From: Bacillus alkalisoli
GTDB lineage: Bacteria; Bacillota; Bacilli; Bacillales; Bacillaceae_I
Direction of reading: 5' to 3'
Assembly: GCF_002797415.1 (NCBI RefSeq)
Contig: NZ_KZ454944.1
Location: 2,932,665-2,996,664 of the forward strand
DNA: 64,000 bases
A program made the position numbers and the translations under genes. Positions 26,401-35,647 of the stretch are shown one piece after another (the stretch's first letter is position 1; each line of letters begins with the position of its first letter). The notes beneath the pieces were generated by a model. The model was given only the letters and a program-made list of their open reading frames with translations, was not told where the DNA came from and searched no databases.

Positions 26401-27184
26401 AATCTTCCTCAACATTTACAGCTCTAGGGTATGGTCCACCTGGAAGTTTCGTAATTTCCATAGCGCTATGGAGCATAGCCTTCGCACCTTCTAATTGCAA
26501 CGAAATGTCTTCTTTTAACATAGAGATAAAAGGCAGTCTATCTATCGATACGTTTGCTCCTTGCTTATAACGATTTACTAATTCATCTAACCAACTATCT
26601 GGATTGGCATTCGCTCTAGAAAAATCATGTAACTTTAAAATGATTGTTTGTAATGCCGCATCCGATCGGTCGTTTGTAAAGCGATCTACTAAGTCAAAAA
26701 AACGAACATTATCTTCTTGTCCATATTCACTTTCTAATAGTGCATCTAACACTTCTTCTTGAATAATTTGTGTTTCTGTCGTATCAGCAATTCGAAAGCT
26801 CGGATCAATATTAATTAAATAATAATATTTTCGAACAACTTCTAAACAAAATGAATGGATAGTGGAAATGTTCGCACGGTTTAAAAGACTTAATTGCCTA
26901 CGTAAATGCAGAGAAGCTGGCTTTTTTTGTAGCTCTTTCTCTAGCGCCTCACCAATACGATGACGCATTTCTGCCGCAGACGCATTCGTAAAGGTAACCA
27001 CTAGCAATCGGTCGACATCTACATGTTCATTTACAATTTTATGAATCATTCTTTCTACTAATACAGCTGTTTTTCCAGATCCTGCAGCCGCAGCAACTAA
27101 AATATCTCGGCCAGTGGAGACGATCGCTGTCCATTGTTCATCTGTCCATTGACTATCCTTTGGTTTTGGATACATTTCTATCAT
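23420..27184 (-). CDS. addA: ATP-dependent helicase/nuclease AddA
   Basis: This 1254-residue UvrD-type helicase with a C-terminal RecB-like nuclease pairs with AddB to resect double-strand breaks up to a Chi site. Visible motifs: Walker A AAAGSGKTA at about residues 33-41, VDEYQDTN (Walker B, motif II) near 409, FRLAEP and NFRSR in motifs III-IV, VRLMTIHSSKGLEFP (motif V), VLYVALTRAKEKLYL (motif VI), and the nuclease motif VVLLDYKTDT near residue 1210. The length is normal. The ATG overlaps the addB stop (ATGA), and GGAGG lies 9 bases before it. It follows addB as in other Bacillus. Confidence 0.95.
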   Translation of the reverse strand: MIEMYPKPKDSQWTDEQWTAIVSTGRDILVAAAAGSGKTAVLVERMIHKIVNEHVDVDRLLVVTFTNASAAEMRHRIGEALEKELQKKPASLHLRRQLSLLNRANISTIHSFCLEVVRKYYYLINIDPSFRIADTTETQIIQEEVLDALLESEYGQEDNVRFFDLVDRFTNDRSDAALQTIILKLHDFSRANANPDSWLDELVNRYKQGANVSIDRLPFISMLKEDISLQLEGAKAMLHSAMEITKLPGGPYPRAVNVEEDLAQIFRLEEALKHSWEETYHAMQSIDFPRAKTCKGDEFDKEIGERWNKLRNKAKKVVNDLKDELFTRKTESFLKDLEELAPVMETLVQVVRKYGQSFTKMKQEKGLVDFSDLEHLCLAVLGVENEDGTIIRSEAGIRYQSLFKEVMVDEYQDTNMVQETILKLVTKDEEQSGNMFMVGDVKQSIYRFRLAEPFLFLSKYKRFAKDAEQMGQRIDLNRNFRSRKEVLDATNYIFKQVMGEKVGEIDYDDQAELKWGAKDYPEHNQTSAELILINRESNQEAESDELDEHVAGEATFDKVELETAQVEAKFIAKRIKELVQSKFQIYDKHLKGMRAVTYRDFVILLRSMPWAPQFTEQFKQEGIPLYANLSTGYFEATEVAVMISLLKIIDNPYQDIPLASVLRSPIVGLDSNDLANIRIQQKSGTYFEALRKFCRESVETEGEEVIQQKVIFFLDMLQKWRSQAREGALSDLIWQLYRDTSFYDFVGGMPGGKQRQANLRALYDRSRQYESTSFRGLFRFLRFIERMQDRGEDLGAARALGEQEDVVRLMTIHSSKGLEFPIVFVAGLSKQFNMMDLNSSYLLDKEFGLATKFVHPKLRITYPTILQLAMKRKARAQLIAEEMRVLYVALTRAKEKLYLLGTVKDATKSLADWNEHVSNEQWLLPDYVRANAKTYLDWIGPSLVRHNDTEVLRTDSVSAIVPEEITKHPAKLTISIIPVAEFLAEMEEEKLEEQALTEIIKKREAVPIESDWKDTVKKQLHWQYNYATATSVRSKQSVSELKRLKEPQDPYADMQLVSTTKKFFLDRPKFVQKQKLAPAEIGTAVHAAMQHIDFQTDLVTISSVREQISKMVARELITEEQAKVVDVESIVTFFETPIGMRLRNAKKIQREVPFSFALEADELYGKSELAGETVLLQGVIDCLFEDEHGVVLLDYKTDTITGRIKKEEEEIQSMLRSRYEKQIAYYSKAVEQIWHKTVNEKYLFFFDGNRLINI

Positions 27185-30100
27185 TCTACTTCTCCTCCTT
27201 CCTTGTTTTTATTTAAATTTGCTAAAAGTTCTTCCTTCTTTAAAGGTTGTAACATTCTATATTCATTTTCTTCTAACGATGTATCAAACTGACATATCGA
27301 TTTGTAAGAACAAAATGTACAAGGTGTTTTATTTTTCAACTTATACGGGGTAATGCTAGTTTCACCACTCGTTATGTTAGTACCTATATTCATATAGGAG
27401 TTTCTTACATGTTCACGTAATGCAGTAAACTCTTCTTCTGAAGCTATGGAGGAACTAGCACTAAATCCGCCTTTTTTATTGATTCCTGCAGATACAATTT
27501 TAGAGGTCCCTGTTTCTAACGTTTGGTCCATTAGCCGAACAATATCTTCGTCTCCGAGCATTAGTCCTTTCATTTTAAAACTTTTAAAGATTTCGTCCTC
27601 AATTATATCCTCGGCTACCATTCCTTTTGTCTTGATTAACGGATTGTGCACATGGAAGTACAGAACCCCGGCAGGAGTTGCCTTTTCGCCTAACCATTTT
27701 TCAGAGTGCGTTATGACGACATCCAAATACGTTAACATTTGCAATGCTAATCCATAATAAACTTCTGTTAAGTCTAATCCTTTATCACTGGATTTATAGT
27801 CAACGATTCTTAATAAAAGTCCGTTATCACCTTGCGCTTTGTCCACTCGGTCAATTCTTCCTATCAGCTCCATCGTTGTACCATTTGGAAGTGTAAAGCT
27901 TATTGGTGGAAGTTCTTCTTTTTGCCCAAAACCAAGTTCAAGCCCTATCGGAGTAAATTTACTTGCTTTCGCATGTTCGCTTAAAATATAGGATGCTCGA
28001 CTGACAATGGCTTGGAGTTTTTGCTTTATATAGTGATAACGGTTAGAACTTAGTAATATTTCTGCCTGTAGCTTAGGTGCTAACATTTCTACCGCTTCAT
28101 AAGCATATCTTTCACATTCGGACTTTGATAAAGCTCTCCAATCTAATCCTTGCTTACGCAGTGAATCAGCAATTTGCTTTAAGGCTGCATGAAAAAGCTG
28201 ACCTATGTCTGGTGCCTCTAGTTTATATGTCTTTCTTTCCTTTAGCTTTAAGCCATGTGAGGCAAAGTGGGAAAATGGACAAGCTTGGAACTTCTCCATT
28301 CGTGACACACTCGCTTGAATGTGATCACCATATAATTGTTGGCTAACTTCTTCCTTAAGGTTCGCAGCTTCATTACGATAAAATAAACTGTTTAGTGCAA
28401 TATCTGCTTTACGCTTCCATGTTGGCACAGCAAGAAACTCATTGTAAACGTCCCACCAGATGTCTTCGATTGGATAATGTTTTTTCCATGCTTGCAGTTC
28501 TACTGCCAAATGAGAAAGTGTAGTAGATGGTGAGTGGATAAACCCTAATTGTTCTTCTATTGGTAAATCCGTTGGTTCGTTTAAAATTAACCTTTCCTTT
28601 AACTCTGGAAACATTTCTTTTAATCTTTTTATATAGGAAGAAGCTAACATCGTCTTCCCTTCTTCATCTGCTAATGGATACGTAATATGAAGTCTTTCCT
28701 TTGCACTTGTAAAAGCAATATACGCTAAAAAGTGGTCATCTAATAGCTTTTCTAAACTACCTGGAGCAAGTTCTAAGCCATAGGAGGATAAAAATTCTCT
28801 GTCTTCCTCCGAGACAAAGCCTTCATCCTTCACTTTTGCTGGAATTACGCCTTCGTTAACGCCAATTACGAATGTATGTTTAATGTTTGATAAACGGGAT
28901 AAATCAAAATTTGCAATGATTACTTGGTCTGCTGCAGGTGGAACTAGACTAAATTGCATACTTTCTAATCCACTTTCAATCATATTTGAAAACATGGATA
29001 CAGAAACAGCATGGTCTCCGATTAATTCAACCATCTGGTCTAACATGTTAATGACCGCTTTCCATACTTGTTCATGTTCTTTCGCTTTTTGCAATTGTCC
29101 TTCCGCTTCTGCTTTTTCCATGCGAGCTTCTAGTTTTTGCGGGATTTTCAATTCTTCTAAAAATTGATATAACGCTCTACAATATCCTTCAACCGTTTTT
29201 GTTTTTTTCCATCTTTTTTGCAAAGTTAAAATCGGCTGAACAATTAATTCTCGCAACTCATTTATCTCTTCTTCATAACGTAACTCTGCATCTGTTTGAA
29301 CATATGGTCTTTCTGTATCAATATTCGCATAGCGCAAATATTTCCAAGGCTTATCATTTGTCCATTTACTTCCTTGAATTCCGTATGATAAAACATAATT
29401 TTCAAGTTTATCCGTTTTTTCTCGCATAATATCAAGTCTTTGTTTTGGATGGAACAAAAGGTCTGTTTTTATACAGCGGAATACTGATTCATATCGCCAG
29501 GTACGCGTAATCGTTTCTAAACTTGACCTAATTAGTTCCACCAACGGATGATGAAGCATCGTCTTTTTTGCATCCATAAAATGAGGGATCTCATAATCTG
29601 TAAAGATGGTGTGCAATAAGTCGTTATAATCATTACTATTTCTAACAATGATCGCGATATCTTTATAACGATTGCCTTTGTCTCTAACTAGTTGAACGAT
29701 TTCTCTAGCAATTCCTTCGACTTCAGCTCGTCTGTTGACAGATTGAAAAATAGATAATTCTAACTTGCCACTATAAGCGACAGTTGGTCTCACATCAAAA
29801 TATTGCTCTAAATGTTGTAAGGATAAGGCGTTTGTAAATCGTTGGAACGGTTCTAGCATTAATGATTTCTCTACCTTTATTCCTTCATCGAGTGCCATGT
29901 TTCTTAGCTTTTGATACGTCACACCAGTCATTCTGAATAGATGTAAATCGTATGGAGCTTCTTCATTGTATTCTTTATCTAGTGTTAAAGAGATGTTAAT
30001 GGATTTGCATTGCTTCATTAACATTTTCATTACTTCATATTCTTGAGGTGTAAAACTATGGAATCCATCAACATATACTGTTGCATCTTTTAGGTAGTTA

Positions 30101-30699
30101 GAATAAGGAATTTTTTCGGCTAATAACGTTAAGTAATCCTCACCATCTACATATTTCCCTTGTAAGATTGAATCCAATTGACTATAAACGACCAAAATAT
30201 CCGTTAGTTTTTTTGCTAACATTCGTTCGTGGTCAGCAATCATATCGTCGGTTTCCATTCGATGAATTTTTTCTTGTAAAAGCTCTGGAGTTACGCAATA
30301 TCGCTTGAATTCCGTGATCATCCCTTCCATCTGTTCAATAAATCCAAATTGCTCTGCAGATTTACCAAAAACATGGAACTGCTGTTTATGCTCCTCGATT
30401 ACTTTGCGAAGCATCATATGTATTCCTGTTTGGTCTATATGGAAGCGACTAATGCCACCTACTTCTTGTAATACTCTCCATGCTAAACGCGTAAAACTAA
30501 ACACTTGCGCGCGAATTATTCCGTTTAATGTATTAGTGCGGACTAGTTCGTATTCTGTTTGGAAAGTCATTTGTTCTGGTACTAAGTAGATAATTGGTGA
30601 TCCGTCTGGAGTTTGTTCTAGTTGTTTAATTACTTCATTTTGACACCAAGTCGATTTGCCGCTTCCGGTACGACCAATTATAAATTTCACCTTCGACAT
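27181..30699 (-). CDS. addB: ATP-dependent helicase/deoxyribonuclease AddB
   Basis: This 1172-residue partner of AddA has a Walker A motif GRTGSGKST at residues 9-17, the RecB-like nuclease motif VDYKSSDKG, and an iron-sulphur cluster made by one upstream Cys (CPFSHFASHG) and the C-terminal CTFCSYKSIC group. In B. subtilis this cluster holds the nuclease domain together, and AddB recognises Chi (AGCGG). The start has GAGGAGGGA a few bases upstream. It begins the operon on this strand, divergent from the MFS gene with a dispersed hairpin element in between. Confidence 0.95.
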   Translation of the reverse strand: MSKVKFIIGRTGSGKSTWCQNEVIKQLEQTPDGSPIIYLVPEQMTFQTEYELVRTNTLNGIIRAQVFSFTRLAWRVLQEVGGISRFHIDQTGIHMMLRKVIEEHKQQFHVFGKSAEQFGFIEQMEGMITEFKRYCVTPELLQEKIHRMETDDMIADHERMLAKKLTDILVVYSQLDSILQGKYVDGEDYLTLLAEKIPYSNYLKDATVYVDGFHSFTPQEYEVMKMLMKQCKSINISLTLDKEYNEEAPYDLHLFRMTGVTYQKLRNMALDEGIKVEKSLMLEPFQRFTNALSLQHLEQYFDVRPTVAYSGKLELSIFQSVNRRAEVEGIAREIVQLVRDKGNRYKDIAIIVRNSNDYNDLLHTIFTDYEIPHFMDAKKTMLHHPLVELIRSSLETITRTWRYESVFRCIKTDLLFHPKQRLDIMREKTDKLENYVLSYGIQGSKWTNDKPWKYLRYANIDTERPYVQTDAELRYEEEINELRELIVQPILTLQKRWKKTKTVEGYCRALYQFLEELKIPQKLEARMEKAEAEGQLQKAKEHEQVWKAVINMLDQMVELIGDHAVSVSMFSNMIESGLESMQFSLVPPAADQVIIANFDLSRLSNIKHTFVIGVNEGVIPAKVKDEGFVSEEDREFLSSYGLELAPGSLEKLLDDHFLAYIAFTSAKERLHITYPLADEEGKTMLASSYIKRLKEMFPELKERLILNEPTDLPIEEQLGFIHSPSTTLSHLAVELQAWKKHYPIEDIWWDVYNEFLAVPTWKRKADIALNSLFYRNEAANLKEEVSQQLYGDHIQASVSRMEKFQACPFSHFASHGLKLKERKTYKLEAPDIGQLFHAALKQIADSLRKQGLDWRALSKSECERYAYEAVEMLAPKLQAEILLSSNRYHYIKQKLQAIVSRASYILSEHAKASKFTPIGLELGFGQKEELPPISFTLPNGTTMELIGRIDRVDKAQGDNGLLLRIVDYKSSDKGLDLTEVYYGLALQMLTYLDVVITHSEKWLGEKATPAGVLYFHVHNPLIKTKGMVAEDIIEDEIFKSFKMKGLMLGDEDIVRLMDQTLETGTSKIVSAGINKKGGFSASSSIASEEEFTALREHVRNSYMNIGTNITSGETSITPYKLKNKTPCTFCSYKSICQFDTSLEENEYRMLQPLKKEELLANLNKNKEGGEVE

Positions 30700-30744
30700 G
30701 TAGTCCCTCCTCTAAATTAATATAAGGTAAATACGGTTCTAATT

Positions 30745-30960
30745 GTTGATTTCAACTGCAGGTGTTCCCTTTCCGCGGGCGGTAAAAAGGAAGGTTATTT
30801 TCACTGTCGTGAAAAAACCTACTCCTCGGCGCATTTGGCGCCTGCGGGGTCTCCCTTGACGCGCTTTCCCGCAGGACAAGGAAGGCTCCGGAGCGATACA
30901 TCGCACGAAGAAAATGCAGTAGCATTTTCGAGAAGTCTCACACCTGCAGCTGAAATCAAC
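30745..30960. repeat. Dispersed hairpin element, copy E (long form, 216 bp, reverse orientation)
   Basis: The termini GTTGATTTCAACTGCAGGTG and its complement at 30940-30960 match at 20 of 21 positions. Read on the minus strand it contains the long-form stems GAAAATGC/GCATTTTC and GCGAT/ATCGC, the stem GGCGC-CAAAT-GCGCC, and the same T-rich module as copy A. It lies in the divergent gap between addB and the MFS gene; the remaining bases to 31161 show only a possible A/T-rich promoter region and nothing else I can name. Confidence 0.88.
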
Positions 30961-31161
30961 TAAAAATCGTTTAAACAATTCTTAACACACCATAATAATC
31001 CAAAACCTACATTTCTCTTTTAATGAAAGTATAACCGATTTTTTATTTATAAGGTAAGCTGGTTTTGGTATAGGCGTCCGTTACTTGCATTGTGACGTTA
31101 AAGTGAATGTAGGCACCTTTTTTGTTTGATGCGCATATCGTTATAGATGGGGAGGTGTTTT

Positions 31162-32346
31162 ATGTTCTCATCTATACGCTATTATGGGTCTGGCATCCTT
31201 TTAGTGTTAATGGCGATTTTGGTAGCTTGTAACATTTATACACTATTACCATTATATACTGTCATTTCCTTACAGTGGAACGTTACGGTATCAGATGTTG
31301 TAATTGGTAGTAGTTTTTTTACTCTTTTCTATGCTATAGGGTTATTGAGCTTTGGTGCATTATCAGAAAGATTAGGACGTAAAAACATCTTAATGTTTGG
31401 TATTTTAGGCGCTGCATTTGCTACTGCTTTAGTTGGATACTCGAATAATTTAACTACCCTTTATTTCTTTAGATCTCTCCAAGGCTATTTACTAGGATCT
31501 TTTGCTCCCGTTGCCTTCGCTTACTGCTTTGACCATTATCAAGAAAGAATGCGAACAATCGTCATTTCTTTAATTAACACAGGTTTTTTAATGTCTGGAA
31601 TGATAGGTCCGCTTTTGAGCTATACCATTTTAACTAGTTGGAGTTGGCAAGGTGTCTACTTTTCCTATAGCTTGTTTTACTTACTCATTTTTGTCTTATG
31701 TATTGTTTTTTTAAGCCCTTCTGCAAAACATAGAAATACAAACCCCTTACCATTTAGTTCCTTTTACGACTTATTAAAAAATCGTAATTTACGTAGAAGC
31801 TATTTTGTTGTTTTTTCCTTACTGCTTTCTTTTGTTGCTTTTTTTGATAGTTTTTATCGTCATTTACATGCGCACTTTACTGGTGATTTTTTACATGTCG
31901 TACATGCAATTGGATTGATTGGGACTTTTTCTTCTTTACTTACAAGCTATTTTACAAAGAAACTAGGGATTAATGAAACGATGATAGTCTGTATAGGATT
32001 AATTATCTTATCTTTCTTGATGATGTTTTTAATACCTTCGTTATGGGTATTTTCTATTTTTTCTATATTGTTCGTTGCAAGCCTGTCGATATTAATTCCA
32101 TCTATCATATCTTACATCGGTTTAATGGCTCAGTCGAAACGCGCGATTGCTATCTCTTTATATTCGTTTACCTTATTGACTGGTGCAAGTATTGGACCAA
32201 TCATTAGTGATCGATTTGCCTTTCCAGCTTTACTTGTATTTTTTATAGGATGGTATGTTGTTAATATTTTTGCACTTAGTAGAGTCGAAGTTTATCAAGA
32301 GAAGAAAGTGAATTTAAATAAAAAAAGCATGGGGTATACACTTTAG
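31162..32346 (+). CDS. Major facilitator superfamily transporter
   Basis: This membrane protein of about 394 residues has 12 hydrophobic segments. The cytoplasmic loop between helices 2 and 3 has the MFS signature in the form GALSERLGRKN, and the second half starts near residue 200. It is most like drug/sugar efflux proteins of the DHA1 type, but the substrate is not readable. I start at the ATG at 31162 because GGGGAGG lies 6 bases before it; an ATG at 31147 would put that site inside the gene. It ends in a terminator hairpin that overlaps its last codons. Confidence 0.85.
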   Translation: MFSSIRYYGSGILLVLMAILVACNIYTLLPLYTVISLQWNVTVSDVVIGSSFFTLFYAIGLLSFGALSERLGRKNILMFGILGAAFATALVGYSNNLTTLYFFRSLQGYLLGSFAPVAFAYCFDHYQERMRTIVISLINTGFLMSGMIGPLLSYTILTSWSWQGVYFSYSLFYLLIFVLCIVFLSPSAKHRNTNPLPFSSFYDLLKNRNLRRSYFVVFSLLLSFVAFFDSFYRHLHAHFTGDFLHVVHAIGLIGTFSSLLTSYFTKKLGINETMIVCIGLIILSFLMMFLIPSLWVFSIFSILFVASLSILIPSIISYIGLMAQSKRAIAISLYSFTLLTGASIGPIISDRFAFPALLVFFIGWYVVNIFALSRVEVYQEKKVNLNKKSMGYTL

Positions 32347-32366
32347 ATGTAGTCCCATGCTTTTTC
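32321..32366. terminator. Bidirectional terminator between the MFS and RND genes
   Basis: The arms AAAAAAGCATGGG and CCCATGCTTTTT lie across the end of the MFS coding region and just before the convergent RND gene stop. Confidence 0.8.
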
Positions 32367-32371
32367 GTTAT

Positions 32372-35300
32372 TTATAAAGCCTTAACTTTGTTTCGTTTTA
32401 ATACTGTATAGAAAGCTGGAACGAATAATAAAGTAAAGAATGTAGAAAAGAATATTCCAGATATAATGGAAATTGCTAGTGGAGTAAATAAAACATCTCC
32501 ACTGAACGCTATTGGTAACAACGCTGCAATAGACGTAAAGGCAGTTAAGACTACCGGACGTAATCTCGCTTTACCAGACTCGAGTACAGCCTCTGATAAA
32601 GTGGCACCTTCCTTTAACCTTTGTTCCATGAATTCAATAAATACAGTAGCGTTTCGAACAACAATACCTGCTAATGAAACAATTCCCATCATGGCCATAA
32701 AACCTAAACCAGTCTGAGTAAGGAATAAGCCAATTACTGCACCAGAAACAGCTAAATACACTGTACTCATAATGAGTAATGGAATTCTTAAGGAATTGAA
32801 TTGAACGACCATTAGAATGTAAATAAGGAATATTACAATTAAAAACAACTTTCCAATTTCTATGAAAAAGTCCGCTCTAGCCGACGATTCTCCACCAACA
32901 GAAATGGAAATCTCATCTGAAACATAGTTTGTAATGATGTCGTTTACTTGTGTTTCTAATGTTGGTTTATTTTCTTCACCTGGATATACTCTAACTGTTA
33001 CCGTTCTCTCCCCGTCTTTATGCGGAATTAACGGTAGTCTTTCTTCCTCTTCAGCTGTTACTAATTCATTTAAAGGTACCAATACTGGTGCACCGAATTC
33101 CGTTTGTTCTGATTTACTCGGAAGTTCGAGTGTCGATAAATTAATGGATTTTCCAGCGAGAACTCCATCTTGAATTATAGTTAATAACTCTCTTTCCGTT
33201 TCTTTCGTATTATAAGAACCTATCGGAATACCTTCTGTTACTAATCTAATTTGATTACTAATCTCTTGTACAGTAATACCGTGTTGTCGTAACATATCAC
33301 GATTAGGTACATATACGACTGTAGGTAAAGGACTTCCAACATCATCAATTACAGCTCCACTGCCTTCAAGTTTGGAGATGTCTTTTTTTAATTCATTTAC
33401 TACATTAATAAGTTGATCAATATTGTCTCCCTTTACAGTTAAAGCAATTGGTGCGCCAACAGGTGGACCTGCTTCAATGGTAGAGAGCATGATAACTGCT
33501 TCTGGAAATTCTGCTCTTAACTTATCTCGCCAGATTGCAATTGTTGCTTCAGCACTTTGAATGTCTCTATCTAATCTAACCACTATTTGACCTGTATTTT
33601 CACTTGCATTCGATAAAACACTTCCAAAGATTCCTGGTTCACCTTTTCCAGCAAAGATAGTCGTTTCATAGATTGCATCATCTTGAAGCAGAGAACTTTC
33701 CATCTCGCGTAAATTCGTTTCTGTTTGCGTTAATGTCGTACCAGCAGGATATGTTACCGATACTGTCAATTCTTCACGGTCAGCACTCGGGAAAAATACC
33801 ACTGGGATAAATGGAACTAATGCGTATGATGCTGTACAAAATAGTAAGACAGCAAAGCCGGTTAATAATGGTTTTTTAATAATTCTCGTTAAGACTTTAT
33901 CACTATACCATTCACTAACTCTTCTAAATTGATTCCCAAGGACACCATCGTTTAATTTTTTATTTTTCTTAACAGATCGGCTATGACGCCATGTTAAGAA
34001 AATTGGAACTACCGTTAAGGCTACTATTGTGGACGCAATAATCGTTGCGATTAAGACGGTAGGTAAGGCGGAAATAAATGCACCGTTTGCTCCAGAAATA
34101 AATGTTAATGGTAAGAACGTAAAGACAATCGCTAAAGTAGACGTAATAATAGATACACGTACTTCTTTCGTTCCAGTAAGTGCTCCTTGTAAAGAGCTAT
34201 CACCTAACTGATATCGTCGTTGAATATTATCATTTACAACAATAGCGTCATCAACTAATATCCCAAGCGCAATAATCATTCCGATAATAGAAATTTGATT
34301 TAAATCCACTCCAGTGTAAGGCAATGGAATAAGTCCAAGTGCAATGGAAACCGGAATCGAAATGGCAACTAACAAAGCAGAAATTGCATTTAATCCGAAG
34401 AAAGTAATAATAACTACGGCAAAAATAGATATTAAAAAGGAAATTCCTAAATCTTTAAATATTTTTCCTACAATATTATTTTGTGTATAGTACATTTCTA
34501 AATTTACATCACTCGGTAGAGCTGTAGATAGTTGTTGTACTTTATCATCTACTTGACGATGTAACCTCGGAATATCGACACCTTTTTCTTGCATAATGGT
34601 TACGGTAACGGCTGGAGTTCCGTTATATAATACAAGGTCTGTTCGTTCAGTTTGTACTGAATTAAGTGTAGCGATATCACGAATATAAACGTCTGTTTCA
34701 GTATCTAACCTTTTAACAAAAACATTTTCTACTTCATCTAATTTATTTATATGTTCCATAGAAAGTTGGACATTTTTATTATTAACTTCTTTGAGCCCTA
34801 ATGGGGTTACTTCCAATTCATTTTGAATTGCTTGTATGACATCAGGTAAAATCACTTCATTTTCAGCCATTTTTTCTGAATCAAGCGTTAAGAAGAAACT
34901 TTCTGTCTCAAGTCCTTTAATAGAAACTTTACGAACACCATTAATTTTCTCAAGTTCCTTTACCCATGAAAGAAGTTGATCGTCTAATTGTAACAACCTA
35001 GTTCGATCATTATGTAAAATATGATAGGAAGATAATACACCCATTTGAATATCTGAGTTCACTACTGGTTCAAAAGCATTTTCTGGAAAAGCTCTACTTA
35101 CGTCAGATACTGCTTGGCGAACGAAGGAGAAAACTTCATTTCTATTAGCAGAATCTTGTAATTCTAGTACAATATTAGATATTCCTACACCTGAAACAGA
35201 TGAAATGGATTGTATTCCATCAATGGATAATAGTACATCTTCTAAAGGAAAGGTGATGTCACTTTCCACTACTTCTGGTTCAGCACCAGGATAAACTGTT

Positions 35301-35437
35301 GTAATCGTTCCTACATTGATAGTGATTTCTGGAACTTCTCGTTTAGAAAGTTGAAAATATGTTAATAAACCAACTACTAGTAGTAACGTTAAAAAGATTA
35401 ATGTTACTTTTGGTTTTTTAATAAGCGCGTCGAACAC
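32372..35437 (-). CDS. RND-family efflux transporter (AcrB/MmpL-like permease)
   Basis: This protein of about 1021 residues has the RND layout: a first transmembrane helix at residues 10-28, a large extracytoplasmic loop (about 35-330), six helices, a second large loop (about 555-850) and six more helices. Helix 4 contains GILVDDAIVV with the paired aspartates needed for proton relay. I place the start at a GTG at 35437: GGAGG lies 8 bases before it and the family-typical FDALIKKP sequence begins there; an upstream ATG overlaps the site. No membrane fusion partner gene is adjacent, as in other Gram-positive single-gene RND pumps such as SwrC. The substrate is unknown. Confidence 0.88.
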   Translation of the reverse strand: MFDALIKKPKVTLIFLTLLLVVGLLTYFQLSKREVPEITINVGTITTVYPGAEPEVVESDITFPLEDVLLSIDGIQSISSVSGVGISNIVLELQDSANRNEVFSFVRQAVSDVSRAFPENAFEPVVNSDIQMGVLSSYHILHNDRTRLLQLDDQLLSWVKELEKINGVRKVSIKGLETESFFLTLDSEKMAENEVILPDVIQAIQNELEVTPLGLKEVNNKNVQLSMEHINKLDEVENVFVKRLDTETDVYIRDIATLNSVQTERTDLVLYNGTPAVTVTIMQEKGVDIPRLHRQVDDKVQQLSTALPSDVNLEMYYTQNNIVGKIFKDLGISFLISIFAVVIITFFGLNAISALLVAISIPVSIALGLIPLPYTGVDLNQISIIGMIIALGILVDDAIVVNDNIQRRYQLGDSSLQGALTGTKEVRVSIITSTLAIVFTFLPLTFISGANGAFISALPTVLIATIIASTIVALTVVPIFLTWRHSRSVKKNKKLNDGVLGNQFRRVSEWYSDKVLTRIIKKPLLTGFAVLLFCTASYALVPFIPVVFFPSADREELTVSVTYPAGTTLTQTETNLREMESSLLQDDAIYETTIFAGKGEPGIFGSVLSNASENTGQIVVRLDRDIQSAEATIAIWRDKLRAEFPEAVIMLSTIEAGPPVGAPIALTVKGDNIDQLINVVNELKKDISKLEGSGAVIDDVGSPLPTVVYVPNRDMLRQHGITVQEISNQIRLVTEGIPIGSYNTKETERELLTIIQDGVLAGKSINLSTLELPSKSEQTEFGAPVLVPLNELVTAEEEERLPLIPHKDGERTVTVRVYPGEENKPTLETQVNDIITNYVSDEISISVGGESSARADFFIEIGKLFLIVIFLIYILMVVQFNSLRIPLLIMSTVYLAVSGAVIGLFLTQTGLGFMAMMGIVSLAGIVVRNATVFIEFMEQRLKEGATLSEAVLESGKARLRPVVLTAFTSIAALLPIAFSGDVLFTPLAISIISGIFFSTFFTLLFVPAFYTVLKRNKVKAL

Positions 35438-35594
35438 ACTTGTTTCCTCCATTCAATTGTGACTATATTTTTCTATTCTAATCACAGAATAGCCCCTTTA
35501 ATCGTGAATGTGCAACTTTCAGCTCTCTAAAATAAGACTTGTTATACACCGTTGTTGATTTTCTGAGAATTCAAAATTAACTTTAACAAAGCAT

Positions 35595-35635
35595 AAAAAA
35601 GCGAATTGCTAACAACCTAAAGCAATTCGCAAAAA
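35595..35635 (-). terminator. Terminator of the thiolase gene
   Basis: The arms GCGAATTGCT and AGCAATTCGC are a perfect 10-bp stem with a T run on the minus strand, 13 bases beyond the thiolase stop. Confidence 0.85.
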
Positions 35636-35647
35636 CCCTAAACTTTT

